Shown in pieces: positions 1-9,056 of a stretch of DNA of 64,000 bases. Each line of letters starts with the position of its first letter. Position 1 is the stretch's first letter. The position numbers and the translations under genes were made by a program. Below the pieces are notes generated by a model. The model was not told the origin of the DNA. It made no database searches and worked only from the letters and a program-made list of their open reading frames with translations. Origin of the DNA: Pseudomonadales bacterium (GTDB lineage Bacteria; Pseudomonadota; Gammaproteobacteria; Pseudomonadales; UBA5518); the NCBI GenBank assembly GCA_024234165.1, contig JACKOP010000001.1, positions 186,001 through 250,000 of the forward strand, in the 5' to 3' direction.

Positions 1-15
1 AGGGTTGCCCGTCGA

Positions 16-828
16 TCAGGCCGGAATCGCGACGATGACGCTGGATGCCTTGAAGATCGCCGTCACGGCCTTCCCGGGAGCGAGTTCGAGTCCTTGACTG
101 CTTTCGTTCGTGACGATGGCGGCGACGGTGTTTCCACCCGGCAGTTCGATCACAACTTCGGTATTCACGGCGCCGGGATGCACGCGTGTGACGGTGCCGT
201 GGAGCTGGTTGCGGGCCGAGAAGCGGGCACCCTGGGGTTCGGTCACGATGATGATCGAAGAGGACTTGACCAGCGCAAAGGCTTCGGAACCCGGTTGCAG
301 CCCCAGACTGTCGGAGCTCTCGCGGGTGACGATCGCAACGATGCGGATTCCGCCGGGAATCTCGATTTCGACTTCGTCATTGACGGCGCCCGGCTTGAAC
401 CGGCTCACCGTGCCCAGGAACTGATTGCGCGCACTGGTCTTCATGCTCATTCTCCGAATCAACAGATAATCGTCGGTAATTCCTTCGGTCTGGCGGCTGA
501 GCTGGTCGATGAACCTCCGATGCTCGTGCTCGATCAGGCGGAAATTCGCGACCAGTTGTTCGCCGCGTGCGGTGAGACGGGTTCCGCCGCCACCCTTGCC
601 ACCCGACAGGCGCTCGACCAGCGGTTCGCCGGCCAGGTTGTTCATCGTGTCCACCGCATCCCAGGCCGCCTTGTAGCTCATCTTCATGGCTTTTGCGGCC
701 TGGGTGATCGAGCCGCATTCGGCGATCTTCGCAAGCAACTCCACACGGCCAGGTCCCCCGATGTTCGCCCCACCGACGGTCATCCAGATCGTGCCCTTCA
801 GTTCGATGTGCTCGCGGTCTGCCGTCAT
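16..828 (-). CDS. modE: ModE-family molybdate-responsive transcriptional regulator
   Basis: This is a cytoplasmic DNA-binding regulator that senses molybdate and controls molybdate uptake genes. The N-terminal part is a LysR-like winged helix with the ModE signature (SYKAAWDAVDTMN, then a GGKGGGG turn). Two tandem TOBE/Mop oxyanion-binding domains follow, each starting SARNQ and containing a PGAVN..V.I.(L/I)PGG motif. The length is close to E. coli ModE (262 aa). An upstream in-frame ATG at 873 would add 15 residues. I prefer 828 because the distance to the helix then matches E. coli ModE, although neither start has a strong ribosome site. It is the last gene of a minus-strand cluster with a molybdopterin-domain protein, a TonB receptor and modABC. 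Two ModE-like operators lie upstream of the receptor and modA. The assignment is firm and only the start is uncertain. Confidence 0.9.
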   Translation of the reverse strand: MTADREHIELKGTIWMTVGGANIGGPGRVELLAKIAECGSITQAAKAMKMSYKAAWDAVDTMNNLAGEPLVERLSGGKGGGGTRLTARGEQLVANFRLIEHEHRRFIDQLSRQTEGITDDYLLIRRMSMKTSARNQFLGTVSRFKPGAVNDEVEIEIPGGIRIVAIVTRESSDSLGLQPGSEAFALVKSSSIIIVTEPQGARFSARNQLHGTVTRVHPGAVNTEVVIELPGGNTVAAIVTNESSQGLELAPGKAVTAIFKASSVIVAIPA

Positions 829-907
829 GTCCGATGCCGCCCTTCCGGGGTAGAGGACGGCAGCATAACGCATGATCCACCGTCGACCATGCCTCTGCGA
901 GCGACGA

Positions 908-1450
908 TCAGTCGACGATCTTGCGCACCTCGATGCTCTGCAGCCACTTGACGTGACGCGGTCCAGTGCGGATGTCCTTGCCGGATATCAACGCGATGCG
1001 CCCTTCGTCGTCGGCGAGCGGCTGACCGTCCTTCTCGAAGAATACGATCACGCCGTCACCGAGCGGGGAGTTGAACAACTCGCTCCACGAAAACACGACC
1101 TTGTAACCGTCGCTGGCGGTCGCCACGACGGCCATCTTCTTCACATCGTTGTGCGCCGGTGCCTTGATCACGGCTTTCTCGAGGATGTCGCGCAGCAGCA
1201 CTCCCTTCAGTTGTTCGAGCTTGCCGAGGTTCGCTCCGGTCTGGCAGACCAGTGGCAGCTCGCCGATCTGCTGCGGTGGGAAGCGGCCCAGGTCTTCGAC
1301 GCCGAGATCCAGACGGTTCTCGACCGCCCCTTCGATCGTGAAGCGGGTGGTGACGAATCGGCTCGGGTCGGCGGGCGGCTCGGCTGCCCAGGCAAACCCG
1401 GCTGCGACCAGGGCAAGGGCAGTGAGCAGATGACGGATGACGGATTGCAT
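908..1450 (-). CDS. Small periplasmic protein with oxidoreductase molybdopterin-binding (sulfite-oxidase-type) fold
   Basis: About 180 aa with a clear signal peptide (a hydrophobic stretch ending FAWAAEP) and a single domain of the sulfite-oxidase/YedY molybdopterin-binding fold. The motif LPLVCQTG carries the Cys expected to be near the cofactor metal. The next segment (LKGVLLRDILEKA) and the C-terminal TGPRHVKWLQSIEVR are also typical of the family. It is much shorter than true sulfite oxidase or MsrP catalytic subunits, so it may bind cofactor without a full active site. The ATG at 1450 was chosen because a GGGAGAA ribosome site precedes it and the signal peptide starts there; an upstream ATG at 1504 would overlap the receptor gene. 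It lies between a TonB receptor and modE, which suggests a role in molybdenum use or sensing, but the reaction is unknown. Confidence 0.75.
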   Translation of the reverse strand: MQSVIRHLLTALALVAAGFAWAAEPPADPSRFVTTRFTIEGAVENRLDLGVEDLGRFPPQQIGELPLVCQTGANLGKLEQLKGVLLRDILEKAVIKAPAHNDVKKMAVVATASDGYKVVFSWSELFNSPLGDGVIVFFEKDGQPLADDEGRIALISGKDIRTGPRHVKWLQSIEVRKIVD

Positions 1451-1473
1451 CGGAGTTCTCCCTGTCAGGTGTT

Positions 1474-3501
1474 TCAGAAACGGTAGTTCACGTTGGCGAA
1501 CCACGTGCGGCCGGTGGCGGGAAAGCCATCGGCCAGCGCGTAGTCGCGGTCACTCAGATTCTCGACCCCGGTTTCGATCGAGGTGCTTGCCAGCGGCTGG
1601 AAGACGAGTTTCAGGTTCAGCGTGGTGAAACCGTCCAGCCGGACGGTGTTCGACGCCCAGCGTTCGCTGTTGTGCTCGGCCAGCGCCACCACGTCGAAGT
1701 GTCCCGTCGGGTGCCACACTGCGTGTGCGATGAGCTTGCGCGTGGGTACGTCGGTCAGGCGGGTGGCGGGGTCGCTGCGGTTGTCGAGGTCGACGTACGT
1801 GCAGCTTCCACCCAGTTCGAGCGCATCGCCAACGCTGCCGCGCAGCGCCAGTTCAAAGCCCCGGGAGCGTACCTTGCCGACGTTCTGCATCTGGGAGCGA
1901 TTGCCGAGCACGTTCGCGACCGACTGGATCTTGTCGCTGATGTCGCTGTAGAAGATCGCGGCTTCGGCCGTGATGCCGGCCCATGGCGTGCCGCGATAGC
2001 CGATCTCGTAGTTGGTCGATTCTTCAGGACCGAGACCCGGGTTCTCGATATAGGTGCCAAGGCGTTGCGAGTAGCGGTCCTTCAGCGTCGGGAGGCGGGT
2101 CTTGCGTGCGACCGTCGCGTACAGGCGCACGGTTGGTGACCAGTCGTGGAACACTCCGGCCTGTGCATCGTTGGCCTTCTGGCTGTCGGGCAGGGAATAG
2201 GGGTTGGCGCTGCTGAACACCTTGTCGGGGCGCAGTTCATGGCGGGCGACGCCGAGTGACAGCGTCCACGACGGTGCCAGATCGATGCTGTCCTCGAGCG
2301 CGAACGAGTGCAGGGTGTCCTCGAAGTTCGAGTTCAGGCGCCCGTCGGCATCGTGCTCCCGGTGACGATCGGTCTTGTAATGCGCAACCAGTCGCAAGGC
2401 GTGTGCATTCAGGCGGTACGATTCGAGGGTGAGTGACCCGCCGTCGGTGCTGTCGTCGTAGATGCTTGCACCGGTACCCACACTGCCGCGACCGCTGGTC
2501 TTCAGGGTGCGGTAACTGCCGTCGGTGTACGAATTGACCTCGTTGTCGAATTCATCGTGATACAGCCGGACTTTCAGGGACTCGAAGGATCCAAGGGCTG
2601 TGTTCGATACGAAGTAGAGCCCTTGCTTGTCCCAGTACGGCCACCGCCAGTAGCGTGCTGCGGTGGGAACGGTGGATGGCGGTTGTCCTTTTTCGCCATC
2701 CTGGCGGTAGTAGCCGAGCGCATATTCGTCGGTCGTGTTCGGTGTCAGCCCGAGCTTGAACGACAACTTGCTGTCTTCATGGTCGGCGTTGTTGCGTTTG
2801 CCGCCGCGCTCGGTCGCCGTCGGGGAGAAATCCGACGCCAGCGGGAAACCGTCGCTCTGCGAGCGCGACGCACCGGCCTGCAAGTACCAGCGACCCTGGT
2901 TGCTGCCGACGTTGACCGACGCCCTGCGCTGTTGATCGGATCCGAAACCCACCGCTGCGTCCGCTTCCAGGCGCTTCACGGGTTTGCGCGAGATCAGGTT
3001 GATTGCTCCTCCCAGCGTGTTCGGACCGAACCCGACCGAACCGAAACCCTTGTCGACCTGGATTGCAGCGAGGTCGGCCGTCGTGAAACGGTTGAAATCG
3101 ACGTAGCCGTCGTACGGGACGTAGACCGGGATGCCGTCGATGAACAGTGGCACTTCCCGCGCATCGAAACCCCGGACCGAGATCGTCTTCTCGTTGCGGG
3201 AGTTGGTCGACAGCGAGACTCCCGGGAGGAGATTCAACGCATCGCCGATGGTGTCACGGTTGAACTGCAGGATGTCCTTGCGATCGATCACCGAGGTGGT
3301 GCGCTCGTTGGCGATGGCGCCGATGTCCTGCGTTTTCTCCCGCTTGCCGATCACCGTGATCACTCCGAGCATGAACGGTTCGGCAGCGCTGTCCTGCGGG
3401 CTTGCTGCCGCGGTCTCCGTGCACGCCAGCAGCACCGCCGTGGCCAGGGCCAGCCGACGTGCGGACGGGGTGGGCAACAAGCGCAGGCAGGAACGAATCA
3501 T
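1474..3501 (-). CDS. TonB-dependent outer-membrane receptor of the molybdate locus
   Basis: A 675-aa outer-membrane gated barrel. It has a signal peptide (LALATAVLLACTETAAAS), a TonB-box-like segment (ITVIGKRE), a plug domain (DTIGDALNLLPGVSLS, later FGPNTLGGAINLISRKP) and a 22-stranded-type barrel ending in aromatic NVNYRF, the usual BAM signal. Three in-frame ATGs (3540, 3525, 3501) exist because a 24-bp tandem repeat has duplicated the ribosome site and start. I use 3501, which has the better GGAGAAA site and puts the signal peptide at the N terminus. Its place between modC and modE, with a ModE-like operator just upstream, suggests that it imports molybdate, tungstate or a metal chelate under ModE control. 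The substrate is inferred from context only. Confidence 0.88.
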   Translation of the reverse strand: MIRSCLRLLPTPSARRLALATAVLLACTETAAASPQDSAAEPFMLGVITVIGKREKTQDIGAIANERTTSVIDRKDILQFNRDTIGDALNLLPGVSLSTNSRNEKTISVRGFDAREVPLFIDGIPVYVPYDGYVDFNRFTTADLAAIQVDKGFGSVGFGPNTLGGAINLISRKPVKRLEADAAVGFGSDQQRRASVNVGSNQGRWYLQAGASRSQSDGFPLASDFSPTATERGGKRNNADHEDSKLSFKLGLTPNTTDEYALGYYRQDGEKGQPPSTVPTAARYWRWPYWDKQGLYFVSNTALGSFESLKVRLYHDEFDNEVNSYTDGSYRTLKTSGRGSVGTGASIYDDSTDGGSLTLESYRLNAHALRLVAHYKTDRHREHDADGRLNSNFEDTLHSFALEDSIDLAPSWTLSLGVARHELRPDKVFSSANPYSLPDSQKANDAQAGVFHDWSPTVRLYATVARKTRLPTLKDRYSQRLGTYIENPGLGPEESTNYEIGYRGTPWAGITAEAAIFYSDISDKIQSVANVLGNRSQMQNVGKVRSRGFELALRGSVGDALELGGSCTYVDLDNRSDPATRLTDVPTRKLIAHAVWHPTGHFDVVALAEHNSERWASNTVRLDGFTTLNLKLVFQPLASTSIETGVENLSDRDYALADGFPATGRTWFANVNYRF

Positions 3502-3541
3502 TGACGGTTTCTCCAATCGAATCATTGACGGTTTTTCCAAA
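3494..3541 (-). repeat. 24-bp tandem duplication covering the ribosome site and start codon of the receptor gene
   Basis: Two adjacent 24-bp units (3494-3517 and 3518-3541) match at 22 of 24 positions. Each carries an ATG preceded by a GGA(G/A)AAA element on the minus strand, so the receptor gene has two consecutive, in-frame translation start modules. The duplication adds eight codons (MIRLEKPS). Confidence 0.9.
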
Positions 3542-3569
3542 ATCGTAATAGCAACTTATATATAACGCT
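3542..3569 (-). promoter_or_regulatory. Putative ModE operator upstream of the TonB receptor
   Basis: A 28-bp element with two 11-bp arms separated by 6 bp. The right arm (TATATAACGCT, 3559-3569) matches the ModE half-site consensus at all but one position; the left arm (ATCGTAATAGC, 3542-3552) keeps ATCG.xATA. The spacing equals that of E. coli ModE boxes. It lies 40 bp upstream of the receptor start and downstream of modC. A second site with identical geometry lies upstream of modA. Confidence 0.7.
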
Positions 3570-3582
3570 CAACAAAAAATTT

Positions 3583-4281
3583 TCACCCCACTGCCACGGC
3601 TCCTCCTGTCGCTTGCGCGCCAAGCAGTCGTCCGTCGTGCAGATGCAGTACCTGTTCTCCCAGTACCGCGGCGTCTTCCGGATCGTGTGTGATCAGTACC
3701 ATCGGCACCTGCAGGCGTTGCTGCAGGCGATCGAGTTCACGGCGCATCGCGTTGCGCAACGCCGGATCGAGTGCCGCGAACGGCTCGTCGAGCAGCAGCG
3801 CGCGGGGTTTCGTAACCAGTGCGCGTGCGAGCGCCGTGCGCTGGCGTTGTCCGCCGGACAGTTCGGACGGAAACTGGTCCGCCAGCTTGTCGAGCTCGAA
3901 GGCGTGCAGCCAGTAGTCCACCGCATCGCTGTGGCGGCTGCGCGCGGGATTGGCCCAGCCACGCACCAGCGGGAACGCGATGTTCTGGCGCACGGTCAGG
4001 TGCGGGAACAACGCATAGTCCTGGAACACGTACGCCATTTCACGTGCCTGTGGCGGCAGATCGACCCGCCTGGTCGAGTCGAACAGCACCTGGCCGTCGA
4101 GATGGATATGTCCCGTGTCCGGGCGCAGCAGTCCGGCGATCGCCTGCAGTGTCAGCGTCTTGCCGGCACCCGACGGACCGACGATCACGAGGCGGCGGCT
4201 GTTCGAGCGCAGCCGGATGTCCAGGCAGAACGTCCTGTTGCCAGAGTGCATCGTCTTGCGAATATCGATATCGAGCTGCAT
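3583..4281 (-). CDS. modC: Molybdate ABC transporter ATP-binding protein (short form)
   Basis: A 232-aa ATPase that energises molybdate import with ModB and ModA. It has Walker A GPSGAGKT (35-42), signature LSGGQRQR (141-148), Walker B ALLLDEP (161-167) and the switch His in THD (199). It stops before the C-terminal TOBE domain found in E. coli ModC (about 350 aa), so it lacks the molybdate-sensing regulatory domain on the ATPase; the two TOBE domains of the nearby ModE may do this sensing instead. It lies 11 bp downstream of modB on the same strand, as in an operon. Assignment to molybdate rests on ModA, ModE and gene order; tungstate is possible. Confidence 0.92.
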   Translation of the reverse strand: MQLDIDIRKTMHSGNRTFCLDIRLRSNSRRLVIVGPSGAGKTLTLQAIAGLLRPDTGHIHLDGQVLFDSTRRVDLPPQAREMAYVFQDYALFPHLTVRQNIAFPLVRGWANPARSRHSDAVDYWLHAFELDKLADQFPSELSGGQRQRTALARALVTKPRALLLDEPFAALDPALRNAMRRELDRLQQRLQVPMVLITHDPEDAAVLGEQVLHLHDGRLLGAQATGGAVAVG

Positions 4282-4292
4282 GCGTAACTTTC

Positions 4293-4964
4293 CTAGCGAT
4301 TCGCGATGCGTCCCGGCGCCAGGCGTCCGGCACCGAGCAACACCAGCACGCAGACCAGCGACGTGATCACGACGAGTGCGTTCGCGGTGGCATCGTCGCC
4401 CGCCTGGACGGCCTCGTAGACGGCAATCGACAGGGTCTGTGTCTTGCCGGGAATGCTGCCTGCGACCATCAACGTTGCTCCGAACTCACCCAGCGCACGG
4501 GCGAATGCCAGCAGCACGCCCGCGAGAATGCCGCGCCAGGCGAGCGGCAACGTGACGCGGAAGAAGACGGCCGCCTCCGAGACGCCGAGCACCCGGGCAG
4601 CCTGCTCGAGTTGCCCGTCGACCGCCTCGAAGGCCGCACGCGCGGGCTTGAACACCAGCGGAAACGCCACGATCGCGGCCGCGATGACTGCTCCCTGCCA
4701 CGTGAACACCAGGTCGATTCCCAGATGCTCGTGCAGCCAGCCGCCGAACCAGCCCCGCCGCCCGACGAGCACGAGCAGGTAATAGCCCAGTACCGTCGGT
4801 GGCATCACCATCGGCAGCGTCAGCAGCGAATCGAGCAGGTCGCGGCCGGCAAAGCGTGTGCGCGCGAGCACGAAACCCACCGCGACTCCAAGCAGCAGGT
4901 CGATCAGCGTCGCCCATCCGGCAACCTTCAGCGACAGTGCGAGGGGAGTCCATGCAGCCTCCAT
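4293..4964 (-). CDS. modB: Molybdate ABC transporter permease
   Basis: A 223-aa inner-membrane permease with about five transmembrane segments and the cytoplasmic EAA-type loop that docks the ATPase (EQAARVLGVSEAAVFFRVTL, about residues 132-151). The motif LPMVMPPTVLGYYLL is characteristic of ModB. It sits 18 bp after modA and 11 bp before modC, so the three genes form one minus-strand operon. The length is normal for ModB (about 225 aa). Confidence 0.95.
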   Translation of the reverse strand: MEAAWTPLALSLKVAGWATLIDLLLGVAVGFVLARTRFAGRDLLDSLLTLPMVMPPTVLGYYLLVLVGRRGWFGGWLHEHLGIDLVFTWQGAVIAAAIVAFPLVFKPARAAFEAVDGQLEQAARVLGVSEAAVFFRVTLPLAWRGILAGVLLAFARALGEFGATLMVAGSIPGKTQTLSIAVYEAVQAGDDATANALVVITSLVCVLVLLGAGRLAPGRIANR

Positions 4965-4982
4965 CGATTCATCGTCCTGCGC

Positions 4983-5744
4983 TCAGGGGCCCTGGAATCC
5001 ATGCCCGCGCAGGATCGCCTGCGCCTCGGGCGAAATCACATAGGTCACGAAACGTCGCGCCTCCGCGGTGTTGGCACCATCCGACGTGATGGCGATCGGA
5101 TAGCTGATACGGGTGTCGAGTGGTACCTCGAAAACCACCTCGACGGCGTCTGGCATGATCGCGGCGTCGGTTGCGTAGACGAAACCCGCGTCGACTTCGC
5201 CGCGGGCGACGTAATCGAGCACCTGGCGCACGTTCTGTGCGGGAATGGCCTTGCTGCTGATCGTCGACCACAGGCCCGCGCGCTCGAGTGCGCGCCTGGC
5301 ATAACGGCCGGCCGGAACACTGGCAGCATTGCCGATGGCGATCTTCCGTACGTCTGCCCGTTGCAGATCCGCCATCTGCGCGATGGCATGCTTGCCGCCG
5401 CGCGGGACGATCAATACCAGCGTGTTGTGTGCGAACACCTGCCGGTCTGGCCCTGCAACCAGCTTGCGCTGCTCGGCCAGATCCATCGTCTCCTGGTCGG
5501 CCGACGCGAATACATCCACCGGCGCGCCCTTGTCCATCTGCTGCAAGAGCGCCCCGGATGCTCCGAAGTTCAGCAGCACCCGGGTTCCGGAGTGTTCGGC
5601 TTCGTAGCGTGCAGCGATGTCCCTGAACGCATTGCCGAGGCTGCTGGCGGCTGACACCATCAGTTCAGCGCCGTGAGCAAGGCCGGATGCGAGGGTCGCG
5701 ACGACGATCGTCGCGAGCAGACGCCTGATCCTTCTGAAGCCCAT
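4983..5744 (-). CDS. modA: Molybdate-binding periplasmic protein
   Basis: A 253-aa periplasmic substrate-binding protein. A signal peptide (twin-Arg-like RRIRR, then a hydrophobic core ending LAHGAE) is followed by the ModA signature SAASSLGNAFRDIA, which provides oxyanion-binding Ser residues, and GASGALLQQMDKGAPVDVFAS. Later GEVDAGFVYATDA and ISPEAQAIL are also family hallmarks. The reading frame stays open far upstream, antisense to mtnA, but the signal peptide and the ModE-like operator at 5772-5799 place the start at the ATG at 5744. It is the first gene of modABC. Confidence 0.95.
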   Translation of the reverse strand: MGFRRIRRLLATIVVATLASGLAHGAELMVSAASSLGNAFRDIAARYEAEHSGTRVLLNFGASGALLQQMDKGAPVDVFASADQETMDLAEQRKLVAGPDRQVFAHNTLVLIVPRGGKHAIAQMADLQRADVRKIAIGNAASVPAGRYARRALERAGLWSTISSKAIPAQNVRQVLDYVARGEVDAGFVYATDAAIMPDAVEVVFEVPLDTRISYPIAITSDGANTAEARRFVTYVISPEAQAILRGHGFQGP

Positions 5745-5771
5745 TCCACGTGCCTTCGAACAAGAGAATGA

Positions 5772-5799
5772 TGCGTAATATATCCATGTATATGGCGCT
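5772..5799 (-). promoter_or_regulatory. Putative ModE operator upstream of modA
   Basis: A 28-bp element with arms TGCGTAATATA (5772-5782) and TATATGGCGCT (5789-5799) around a 6-bp spacer. Both arms match most of the ModE half-site consensus (ATCGNTATATA / TATATANCGAT), and the geometry is the same as at 3542-3569. It lies 27 bp upstream of the modA start, where binding of molybdate-loaded ModE would block transcription of modABC. Confidence 0.72.
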
Positions 5800-5894
5800 G
5801 TGCCAATACCACTTCCCTCAAAATGCGATCGCGCCTCGTTATACTCGCGCGCCGCGGCCACATTCGGCCGCATCGAGCGGGGAGAAGCGACCGC

Positions 5895-7022
<1,128 letters not shown>

Positions 7023-7051
7023 TGCGCGCCGCACGGGGAGGGGAGACGACG

Positions 7052-8053
7052 ATGGGGTATCGCAGCGGTCTGGCAGATCTGATAGGCAACACGCCGTTGG
7101 TGCGCCTGCGTCGTGCCTCGGAACTCACCGGTTGCGAGATCCTTGGCAAGGCGGAGTTCATGAACCCCGGCGGTTCGGTGAAGGACCGCACCGCACTCGG
7201 CATCGTGCGCGACGCCGAGGAGCGCGGGTTGCTGCGCCCGGGCGGGCGCATCGTCGAGGGCACCGCAGGCAATACCGGAATCGGCCTCAGCCTGCTCGCC
7301 AATGCGCTGGGCTACCGCACCACGATCGTGATCCCGGAGACCCAGAGTCCCGAGAAGATCGACATGCTGATGCTGTGCGGCGCCGACTTGAAGCTGGTGC
7401 CCGCGGTAACGGCATCCGACCCGAATCACTATGTGAAGGTTTCGGGACGGCTGGCCGAAGAGCTGGCAGCGCGTGAAACGAATGGCGTGCTGTGGGCGAA
7501 CCAGTTCGACAACACGGCCAATCGCGACGTGCATCGCGACACCACCGGGCGCGAGATCTGGGAGCAGACCGGTGGCGGCGTCGATGGCTTCATCTGCTCG
7601 GTGGGTACCGGCGGCACGCTGGCCGGGGTTGCGGACTATCTGCGCGCACGCAAACCGCAGGTGCGCATCGGGCTTGCCGACCCGGGAGGAGCGGCGCTGT
7701 GCAACTACTACACGCACGGCGAGTTGCGTGCGACCGGCGAGTCGATCACCGAAGGCATCGGGCAGACACGGATCACCGGCAACCTCGACGGGTTCACGCC
7801 GGATTTTGCGTGTCAGGTTCCGGATGAGGAGGCGCTGCCGTACGTCTTCGATCTGCTGGCACACGAGGGCTTGTGCCTGGGCGGTTCATCGGCGATCAAT
7901 ATCGCCGGTGCGGTGCGCCTTGCGCGCGAGCTCGGCCCCGGACACACCGTGGTCACGATCCTCTGCGATTACGGCACGCGCTATCAGAGCAAGCTGTTCA
8001 ATCCCGCATTCCTGCGCCGGCGTCGGCTGCCGGTACCGGCGTGGCTCGATTGA
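7052..8053 (+). CDS. cysK: Cysteine synthase A / PLP-dependent cysteine-metabolising enzyme
   Basis: A 333-aa fold-type II PLP enzyme that makes cysteine from O-acetylserine and sulfide, or performs the reverse desulfhydrase-type reaction. The PLP lysine lies in NPGGSVKDR (K44), the substrate loop is GTAGNTGIGL, and the phosphate-binding loop is SVGTGGTLAG. The C terminus carries CDYGTRYQSKLFNP, seen in the longer CysK variants of pseudomonads and in the mycobacterial desulfhydrase Cds1, so a degradative role is possible. The ATG at 7052 has a GGGGAGGGGAG site; a GTG at 7022 overlaps the mtnA stop. It converges on srkA with only 13 bp between the stops. Confidence 0.88.
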   Translation: MGYRSGLADLIGNTPLVRLRRASELTGCEILGKAEFMNPGGSVKDRTALGIVRDAEERGLLRPGGRIVEGTAGNTGIGLSLLANALGYRTTIVIPETQSPEKIDMLMLCGADLKLVPAVTASDPNHYVKVSGRLAEELAARETNGVLWANQFDNTANRDVHRDTTGREIWEQTGGGVDGFICSVGTGGTLAGVADYLRARKPQVRIGLADPGGAALCNYYTHGELRATGESITEGIGQTRITGNLDGFTPDFACQVPDEEALPYVFDLLAHEGLCLGGSSAINIAGAVRLARELGPGHTVVTILCDYGTRYQSKLFNPAFLRRRRLPVPAWLD

Positions 8054-8066
8054 GACCACGCCGGGC

Positions 8067-9053
8067 TCAGTTCCAGCGCGGCAGTGCCAGCGGTTGCTCG
8101 TCGAGCGCAGCCAGTTGCTCGCGCAGTTCGAGGATATGCCCCGACCAGTAGCGAGGCGTATTGAACCACGGGAAGTGGCGCGGAAACGCGGGATCGTGCC
8201 AACGCGCGGCGAGCCAGGCGGCGTAATGCATCAGGCGCAATGTGCGCAGCGCTTCGATCAGCGCCAGTTCGCCCGCAGGGAAGTCGTGAAATTCCTCGTA
8301 GCCGGCGACGATTTCCAGCAGTTGTGCCGTTTGCGCCGTGCGTTCCCCGGATAACAGCATCCACACATCCTGGATCGCCGGTGCGCTGCGACAATCGTCG
8401 AGATCGACGAGGCAGAGCGCTCCGTCGCGCACCAGGATATTGCCCGGATGCAGGTCGCCGTGCGTGCGGATCGTGCTTGCCGGCTGGTAGCAGGCACGCA
8501 GACGTTCGATCAGCCGATCGCAGAGACTGCCGTAGGCGTCGGCCAGATCAGGCGGCATGAAAGCGTGCTCGATCAGTTGCCGGCTCGCCTGGGCGTAGCT
8601 CTCGACATCCAGGGCCGGGCGATGCACGAACGGACGACTGGCACCGATCGCGTGCAGGCGTCCGAGAATGCGCCCCAGCGAGACGAGCTGATCGGACTGA
8701 TCGAGTTCGGGTACGTGGCCACCGACACGCGGGAACAGTGCGAAGCGGAAATCGCCGTAACGAAACAGGGTGTTGCCATCACCGTCTGCCAGTGGGGCCA
8801 CCACCGGCAACTCGGCTGCCAGCAACTCCCGAGTGAACGCGTGCTCCTCGCCGATCTGCGCATCGCTCCAGCGCTGCGGGCGGTAGAACTTCACGACCAG
8901 CGGCGTACTACCTTCGACCCCAACCTGGTAAACGCGGTTCTCGTAGCTGTTCAGGGCGAAGATGCGCAGATCGCAGACACGTCCGGTGCTTTCCAGCGCG
9001 GCAACGATCGTATCCGGGCCCAGGCCGTCGAATGGATGCGAGTCAGGTTCCAT
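8067..9053 (-). CDS. srkA: Stress-response serine/threonine kinase SrkA (RdoA/YihE family)
   Basis: A 328-aa cytoplasmic APH-fold protein kinase. The catalytic loop is THGDLHPGNIL (Asp200) and the metal-binding DFG equivalent is VDLDDC (217-221). The N-terminal ALNSYENRVYQVG and the FPRVGG hinge match E. coli SrkA, which phosphorylates proteins and counters stress-induced death. Its start lies three bases after the stop of the RND transporter gene, so it is very probably cotranscribed with the efflux genes. This linkage is unusual, because srkA is often next to dsbA. Confidence 0.88.
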   Translation of the reverse strand: MEPDSHPFDGLGPDTIVAALESTGRVCDLRIFALNSYENRVYQVGVEGSTPLVVKFYRPQRWSDAQIGEEHAFTRELLAAELPVVAPLADGDGNTLFRYGDFRFALFPRVGGHVPELDQSDQLVSLGRILGRLHAIGASRPFVHRPALDVESYAQASRQLIEHAFMPPDLADAYGSLCDRLIERLRACYQPASTIRTHGDLHPGNILVRDGALCLVDLDDCRSAPAIQDVWMLLSGERTAQTAQLLEIVAGYEEFHDFPAGELALIEALRTLRLMHYAAWLAARWHDPAFPRHFPWFNTPRYWSGHILELREQLAALDEQPLALPRWN

Positions 9054-9056
9054 GGA

